Shown here: positions 7,058-11,074 of the stretch, in pieces
Position numbering within the stretch: the stretch's first letter is position 1
Layout: the number at the start of each line of letters is the position of its first letter
DNA from: Planctomycetales bacterium
GTDB lineage: Bacteria; Planctomycetota; Planctomycetia; Pirellulales; Thermoguttaceae
Length of the DNA: 11,074 bases
NCBI GenBank assembly: GCA_007127495.1
Contig: SKZG01000384.1
Location: 1 to 11,074 of the forward strand
Direction of reading: 5' to 3'
Program-made: the position numbers and the translations under genes
The notes under the pieces: generated by a model
Databases searched by the model: none
What the model was told of the DNA's origin: nothing
The model's input: only the letters and a program-made list of their open reading frames with translations

Positions 7058-7066
7058 ATTATAGCA
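7058..7066 (-). promoter_or_regulatory. Extended -10 promoter for the ispF operon
   Basis: Read on the minus strand the sequence is TGCTATAAT: a perfect TATAAT (7058-7063) preceded by the TGn extended -10 element. Transcription would start near 7050, leaving a leader of about 45 nt to ispF. No good -35 hexamer is seen at 17 nt (TTCCCC at 7081-7086), as is often tolerated with extended -10 promoters. Confidence 0.55.
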
Positions 7067-7092
7067 ATCGGGCGACATTGGGGGAATAGTAA

Positions 7093-7275
7093 CCGTCACG
7101 GGGTCTTTACCTCGGGCTCTACCAGATTGAGGTGAGCAACGGCGGGCTTATCACCTTCCCCGGCGGGGTCCCGTTGCGCAGCGCGGAGGGCCGGGTCATT
7201 GGCGCGACCGGCGTTTCCGGCAGCACGGTCGAGAACGACCACCAGGTTGCCCAGGCGGGCGCCGGGGCGATTTGA
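7093..7275 (+). pseudogene. 3' remnant of a GlcG/HbpS-type haem-binding protein gene
   Basis: The + strand frame ending in TGA at 7273-7275 reads [20 protein letters not shown], then [20 protein letters not shown], then [12 protein letters not shown]. This is the C-terminal signature of the GlcG/HbpS (DUF336) haem-degrading/binding family: a PGG-P-L strand, a GxxIGAxGVSG turn, and an ND-xxVAxAGA helix. Only about 57 codons remain of a domain usually near 130-160 residues. An in-frame stop at 7090-7092 closes the frame, and the missing 5' part would have to lie where the ispF promoter and ispF now are. The only in-frame start is an internal GTG at 7132 with no ribosome binding site. I read it as a decayed fragment left by a deletion or rearrangement. 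Confidence 0.75.
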
Positions 7276-7304
7276 GTCGCCCCGCCTTCACCACCGCCCG
7301 GACG

Positions 7305-7532
7305 CTACTGTTCCACCTTGGGCTTGTCGCGGCGCTTGGTGGGCTTGCAGAGGACGAGCAGGCCGAGTACGACGCCCAAGAGGACCAGGGCATACGACAT
7401 GACCCAGGGCGAGGCTCCACGCCCCTCGCCGCCGCCGGCCTGAGCCCACGCGGTGCCGCCGTCGGCGAAAAAGCAGACCGTTGTGAGAATCCAAGTGTGC
7501 GCCATGCGTCGGAACATGTGGGCATATCGCAT
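7305..7532 (-). CDS. Small secreted/one-helix membrane protein, unknown function
   Basis: This 75-residue protein has a basic N-terminus, a hydrophobic stretch (13-22) and AWA-Q at 28-31 resembling a signal peptidase site. A Gly/Glu-rich linker follows, then a second hydrophobic helix SYALVLLGVVLGLLVLCKP (46-64) ending in a basic tail KPTKRRDKPK. The pattern predicts either one transmembrane helix after a cleaved signal, with the tail in the cytoplasm, or a two-helix membrane protein. I recall short proteins of this form, with MSYALVLLG-type helices, from planctomycetes, but no function. AGAGG 7 nt upstream supports the ATG at 7532; in-frame ATGs at 7517 and 7505 are alternatives. It begins 18 bp after the HYExAFE gene and is probably co-transcribed with it. 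Confidence 0.75.
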   Translation of the reverse strand: MRYAHMFRRMAHTWILTTVCFFADGGTAWAQAGGGEGRGASPWVMSYALVLLGVVLGLLVLCKPTKRRDKPKVEQ

Positions 7533-7550
7533 AAAGAGACCTCTGATTTG

Positions 7551-8102
7551 TCACGTAACGGTGCGCCGGTCGTCCGGCGCGGTTTCCTCGGAAACTCCCA
7601 GCCATGCGTCAACGGGCCGGGCGATTCGGCGGAACTCGGCGGTGGGCATGGCCACGGTGTCCCACTTCGGCGAGATGATGCGCGCCGCCGCCGCATAGTC
7701 GGCAAGCCGCGCGCCCACAAAGCCGTACAAGCTGCCACGATGCGCGAAAAGCTGGGCTTCCAGGAGGGGGGCCCGGTCGGTCAACACGTCGTACGCGAAC
7801 ACGAACAGCGCGCGAAACGAGTCGCCGAACAACTCCTCCCAGTGGGCGAGGCTTACAAGGTCGTCGCGGGTGGACCAGTTCTTCCAGTACTGTTTCGTCT
7901 CCTCTCCAGAGGGGAATCGCCGGCCCTTTACATCGACCAGCCAAGTGACCTCGCCCGGCGAAGAAACGATGAAATCGAGCGACTTGATCGAGCCCCCGTT
8001 GCTTAGCACGCTTCGTTTGGCCTCGTCCACCGCAACGTAAGGCACCCTACGGCTTCGCAGGTACGCTTCGAACGCCACCTCATAGTGATTGTCGCGGTTC
8101 AT
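7551..8102 (-). CDS. HYExAFE family protein, PD-(D/E)XK nuclease-like residue pattern
   Basis: The protein is 183 residues from the ATG at 8102; a TTG at 8120 would add six. It opens with NHYEVAFEAYLRSRRVPYVAVDE (5-27), the motif that names the HYExAFE family known mainly from planctomycetes. A helix with E8 and E12, then D43 in SLDFIV, then D57-x-K59 in WLVDVKGR on a second strand, give the order E, D, (D/E)xK seen in PD-(D/E)XK nucleases and Holliday-resolvase-like folds. That catalytic role is my inference from residue order and spacing. Later conserved-looking segments are WSTRDDL (76-82) and ALFVFAYDV (98-106). No signal or membrane segment is seen. A sigma70-like promoter lies 45 bp upstream, and the small membrane protein gene follows after 18 bp. 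Confidence 0.88.
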   Translation of the reverse strand: MNRDNHYEVAFEAYLRSRRVPYVAVDEAKRSVLSNGGSIKSLDFIVSSPGEVTWLVDVKGRRFPSGEETKQYWKNWSTRDDLVSLAHWEELFGDSFRALFVFAYDVLTDRAPLLEAQLFAHRGSLYGFVGARLADYAAAARIISPKWDTVAMPTAEFRRIARPVDAWLGVSEETAPDDRRTVT

Positions 8103-8147
8103 GGCCGGGTGCGCCCCCAAACGGCGAAGAGTGCCAACACGCCACGA

Positions 8148-8176
8148 ATTCTAGCATCGGTCGGCCGGTTTGGCAA
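8148..8176 (-). promoter_or_regulatory. Sigma70-like promoter for the HYExAFE gene
   Basis: On the minus strand TTGCCA (8171-8176) is separated by exactly 17 nt from TAGAAT (8148-8153). Each hexamer has one mismatch to consensus. The -10 box lies 45 nt upstream of the ATG at 8102. It would drive the HYExAFE gene and the small membrane protein gene. Confidence 0.5.
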
Positions 8177-8391
8177 TCTGGCACGCGTCCGCCCGGGCGG
8201 GAGCGGTGTAACGAGTTGGTAACGACGCGCTCACCGTTTGCGGTTCGAAGACTGAGGGGGCATGGGGCTGTAGCGAGGCGCGGCATCGCGGGCGGGCAGC
8301 GAGTCGACGATCCGGCTGCATTTGAATTGGTGTCGGAGATGTCCCAGTTCGGCTACTGGCGATTGTTCCATACATGCTTCGTTCTTGGATC

Positions 8392-9903
8392 TCACGAAAG
8401 CTCTTCTTGCTTCGAGGTTGCCGGCCCCTTGTTCCTGAGCAGCCATAACCAGTATTTGACGCGATTGATCCCTAGTACCATTTCGAGCTTGCGTAACAGT
8501 ATGAACCATTTCCAGATCGGTTGCCGTGAGCCAAAGACTCGTAGCAGAAAGACGCCCAGCGCCTGAAGGAAAAGCGGAAATGTTTGATCATCGGGCGTGA
8601 TGAAGATATTGGGATGCTGGAACCGTGCGAGCTGGACCAGACGTTTGATTTCTTCCAGCGTGATACGCTCAGGATGGTAATCGACCGGACGGAGGAAGTC
8701 GTCTTCTGAACATTGTGAGTTTGCGCGGCGCATACTTTCGGCGATTGGGGAACCCTTGTAGGCACGAATACCAATGCCCGCGCATATAAGGTTATTGTTG
8801 CCCGCAGCCTGCGTAATAGTTGCCAAGCTTTCCGTCACGGTTTCCGGCGTTTCGCCGGGTGCACCGAAGAGCAGATACCAAGTCGTGGGAATGTTCCAGC
8901 GGCGGAGTAACTCCCCCGCCTGCAACACGTCGTTGGCTCCGAAGTTCTTGCCCAAACCGCTCAGGGTCTCGTTGCACCCCGATTCGGCGCCAAGGTCTAC
9001 ATCCGCAAACCCCGCGGTCTTCATCAAATCCAGGAGTTCTTCGTCCACCGCACAAGGATTCAGCCCCATGGTTCGCAAGCGAAGTCGTAATCCTTTGCGA
9101 ATGAGCGCACGGAGCACCGCCTTGGCGTGGTCCAAGGGGACGTTGAAGGTGCTGTCCACAAACTCAACGTGGTCAATACCCGTCTCTGCGGTAAGCCTTT
9201 CGATCTCATCGACAACCTGCTCGACGTCGCGCAGACGATACACATGTCCCTCAATGCGGTTGTAAGTACAGTACGAGCAGTGTAACGCACAACCACGTTT
9301 CGTTTGAATCTGAATCGGGGAGTCGTAGCGCGCATAGCGACGGTAATCGATGTATTGTCCGAGGCTTTCGATAAGCGGTGTATCCAAGTCCGCTGCACGG
9401 CACGGCGGCATCGCGTGAAGTGTCTTTCCTTCCCCACGTATCACTATTCCTGGCGAATCTTGAAGGGATTGCTTGGCAGCAACTCTTCTAACGAGTTCGA
9501 CGATCGCCGGTTCTCCATCGCCGCGGACAGCGTATTCCAGGTCGAAGAAATCGAGCATGGCTTCGGCGCTGATGCCCACAGCGGGGCCTCCGATCACGAT
9601 TGGCCCGGAAAACGCCGCCTTCAAGGGTTGGACGACGTCGCGGCTCACCTCGTCCAACATGAACCGGTTCGTCAAGCCATTGCCGGTGTCGATATTCCGT
9701 ATCCCAACGCCTGCGACATCCGGCTGAAAGGTATCCACAGCGCGAACGATGTCGCGCGTGCAATTCGTAGAGAAACACAGGTCCACCAAGCGGACCTGAA
9801 AGCCGGCTCTTTTGCACGCGGTCGCCACACAACATAGGCCGAACGGCATCACTGGCCACGGCTGCTTGCAACGGTTCGAATTGAGCAATAGGATTCTCGC
9901 CAT
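8392..9903 (-). CDS. B12-binding-type radical SAM protein, substrate unknown
   Basis: The protein has 503 residues. The N-terminal part (about 1-150) begins ARILLLNSNRC and contains VIGGPAVGIS (103-112) and VRGDGEPAIVEL (127-138), the Rossmann-like layout of cobalamin-binding domains in class B radical SAM enzymes. The radical SAM core follows: RGCALHCSYC (203-212) supplies the CxxxCxxC cluster ligands C205, C209 and C212. VEFVDSTFN (246-254), DLGAESG (303-309) and LLFGAPGET (344-352) match later strands of the barrel. A hydrophobic, aromatic C-terminal segment (about 441-490) may associate with membrane. GGAGG sits 6 nt before the ATG at 9903 and only 3 nt before the alternative ATG at 9906, so 9903 is preferred. 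Its base composition is less GC-rich than the flanking genes (samples near 52-57% against 63-75%), suggesting separate ancestry. It stands alone, so the substrate cannot be inferred. Confidence 0.9.
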   Translation of the reverse strand: MARILLLNSNRCKQPWPVMPFGLCCVATACKRAGFQVRLVDLCFSTNCTRDIVRAVDTFQPDVAGVGIRNIDTGNGLTNRFMLDEVSRDVVQPLKAAFSGPIVIGGPAVGISAEAMLDFFDLEYAVRGDGEPAIVELVRRVAAKQSLQDSPGIVIRGEGKTLHAMPPCRAADLDTPLIESLGQYIDYRRYARYDSPIQIQTKRGCALHCSYCTYNRIEGHVYRLRDVEQVVDEIERLTAETGIDHVEFVDSTFNVPLDHAKAVLRALIRKGLRLRLRTMGLNPCAVDEELLDLMKTAGFADVDLGAESGCNETLSGLGKNFGANDVLQAGELLRRWNIPTTWYLLFGAPGETPETVTESLATITQAAGNNNLICAGIGIRAYKGSPIAESMRRANSQCSEDDFLRPVDYHPERITLEEIKRLVQLARFQHPNIFITPDDQTFPLFLQALGVFLLRVFGSRQPIWKWFILLRKLEMVLGINRVKYWLWLLRNKGPATSKQEELS

Positions 9904-9906
9904 CAT

Positions 9907-10204
9907 GAACCTCCGGGATCGGGGACTTCGAGAGCTTTGCTGGTTGACTATTCCGACGATAACTGCAGCAACCCTGCACAGTGGTCGCGAGCCTCCGATA
10001 GCTTATTCGGCCTCCCCTGGTGGCAACCCCGCAACATTGAGTAAGCCGGGTCTCTTCAAAATATAGGAGTTTTGGCGACCGTATGCGACAAATCTCAGTG
10101 TTGTTTGCGCAGAGTCTTGGACTCACCGCCCATTTCGTCGCGTTGTATGGATCGTGCGGGCAGCAGCATGCATCGCGACGGCACAGAGCAAACCGCCTGC
10201 GACC
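9907..10204. other. Intergenic region upstream of the radical SAM gene
   Basis: No gene is seen in these 298 bases on either strand. The only clear signal is the minus-strand GGAGG (9910-9914) that serves the radical SAM gene. The stretch is comparatively AT-rich around 10058-10077. A promoter for the radical SAM gene must lie here if the gene has its own, but I found no convincing -35/-10 pair. Confidence 0.6.
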
Positions 10205-11074
10205 TTACAGGCCGAGGACCTGAATGGACGTCCAGGCGCCCGCGCACAGTAAGCCCGGCAGCAGAAACGGAAGAGCCAACGTTCGGAATTTTGCCACGCT
10301 CAGCGCCGCCGCTTCATTGCACGCGTCCGCGGGCAAGCTCAGCACGAATGTGCTGCCCTGGAGTGAGCCGGCTTCCCAGCGCAAGTCGCCGCCCAGTTCT
10401 CGTGCCAGGCGACGGCTCAGCGCGAGCCCCAGGCCGACGCCTGGGGCCGACTCGGCCGCCTCCGAGGCCGACTTCGAGAACGGGCGAAACAGCCGCCGCG
10501 CGGCCACCGGCGCGATGCCCGGCCCGTGATCGCGAACGCGCAGCTCCAGTCGGCCGCCGCCGAGCGCCGCGGCCAGGTGAATACGCCGGTCGTCGGCCGT
10601 GCGGGCGTACTTGCACGCATTGTCGACCAGGTTGAACAGAATCTGTTCGACCACGCCTGCGTTGGTCCGCAGCACCGCCTGCTTCACCGAATCCGGCAGG
10701 TCGGTTTCCAACTCCATGCCCGCCTGCCGGGCGCGGTCGGCCAGCCGGGGCGCCACGCGGTCGAGCAGTTCGCCGGCTGTAAGCCGCTCGGTGCGTCGGT
10801 CGGGCCGGCCGCGTTCGAGCCGGGTGTAGCTCAAGACGTTCTCGACCAGGTGGATCAGCCGCCCCGCCTCCCGCCGCAGCGTCACGAGATACTCGGCCTG
10901 CTGCGACGGGTCGGTCACCATGCCGTCGGCCAGCATTTCAGCGTACAGGTTGAAGGTCGTCAGGGGCGTGCGCAGCTCGTGGGTAACGGCCGAAACGAAC
11001 GCGGCGCGGCGCTCGCTCAGCCGCAGCACGCCCCAGAGGAGCCCCGCGACGGCCGCCGCGGCCAGCAGCACGCA
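10205..11074 (-). CDS. Sensor histidine kinase, 5' part outside the window
   Basis: At least 289 residues of a membrane-bound two-component sensor kinase are present; the frame stays open to the window edge, so the sensor domain and true start lie beyond 11074. Numbering from an internal GTG at 11071, a hydrophobic segment (about 2-17) precedes SERRAAFVSAVTHELRTPLT (19-38), the HisKA H-box with phospho-acceptor H31. NLVDNACKYA (147-156) is the N-box, DHGPGIAP (181-188) the G1 box, LFRPFSK (194-200) the F-box and GVGLGLALS (211-219) the G2 box of the ATPase domain. The core ends near TFVLSLPAD (241-249). It is followed by about 39 further residues with a hydrophobic run FRTLALPFLLPGLLCAGAW (262-280), unusual for this family. 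No HAMP domain is visible between the helix and the H-box. No response regulator follows in this window; a partner gene may lie upstream, outside it. Confidence 0.93.
   Translation of the reverse strand, partial: CVLLAAAAVAGLLWGVLRLSERRAAFVSAVTHELRTPLTTFNLYAEMLADGMVTDPSQQAEYLVTLRREAGRLIHLVENVLSYTRLERGRPDRRTERLTAGELLDRVAPRLADRARQAGMELETDLPDSVKQAVLRTNAGVVEQILFNLVDNACKYARTADDRRIHLAAALGGGRLELRVRDHGPGIAPVAARRLFRPFSKSASEAAESAPGVGLGLALSRRLARELGGDLRWEAGSLQGSTFVLSLPADACNEAAALSVAKFRTLALPFLLPGLLCAGAWTSIQVLGL

Noticed and set aside
7196..7738. Minus-strand 180-codon frame spanning two small genes
   Set aside because: It is Arg/Ser/Pro-rich, without motifs, and conflicts with the HYExAFE and membrane protein genes, which have ribosome binding sites.
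8189..8200. Perfect 12-bp palindrome CCGCCCGGGCGG
   Set aside because: It has no loop and no T-tract, and in such GC-rich sequence a 12-bp palindrome alone is not good evidence for an operator or terminator.
10072..10635. + strand 187-codon frame opposite the histidine kinase end
   Set aside because: Most of it is antisense to the conserved ATPase domain and it shows no domain or ribosome binding site.

Overview
This window looks like a piece of a GC-rich planctomycete chromosome, probably of the Pirellulales or a close relative. That placement rests on recognised protein families: a HYExAFE-type protein, a short secreted/one-helix membrane protein of a type I associate with planctomycetes, a cysteinyl-tRNA synthetase with a long insert before its KMSKS loop, a ScpB with a long low-complexity N-terminus, and dispersed palindromic intergenic repeats. 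No rRNA, tRNA, CRISPR array or complete insertion sequence was seen.

Layout. Bases 1-349 hold no gene but are repeat-rich: three 40-bp tandem copies, each carrying a strong hairpin, then a 118-bp palindromic element with 13-bp perfect terminal inverted repeats. From 350 to 3631 genes are on the + strand: a PfkB-family sugar kinase overlapping by ATGA a conserved hypothetical protein (distantly AcpH-like), a sugar epimerase of the D-tagatose/D-psicose 3-epimerase type with all four metal ligands at the family spacing, and scpB. From 3679 to 7004 there is a convergent minus-strand operon, read ispF-cysS-ruvC-crp-like, with an extended -10 promoter and a GTG start for ispF.

Behind the ispF promoter (7093-7275, + strand) lies a 3' remnant of a GlcG/HbpS-type haem-binding protein gene, too short and start-less for ordinary gene calling. 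Next, on the minus strand, are a two-gene unit (HYExAFE protein, then a 75-residue membrane protein) with a sigma70-like promoter, a B12-binding-type radical SAM protein of lower GC than its surroundings, and the 3' part of a sensor histidine kinase that runs off the window and ends in an odd hydrophobic tail.

Most of the window is housekeeping (isoprenoid precursor synthesis, tRNA charging, Holliday junction resolution, chromosome segregation) plus sugar metabolism. The parts that most merit a second look are the HYExAFE protein with its PD-(D/E)XK-like residue pattern, the solitary radical SAM gene, the haem-binding-protein remnant, the palindromic elements, and the tail of the histidine kinase. 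I do not see a clear new multi-gene defence or mobile system.
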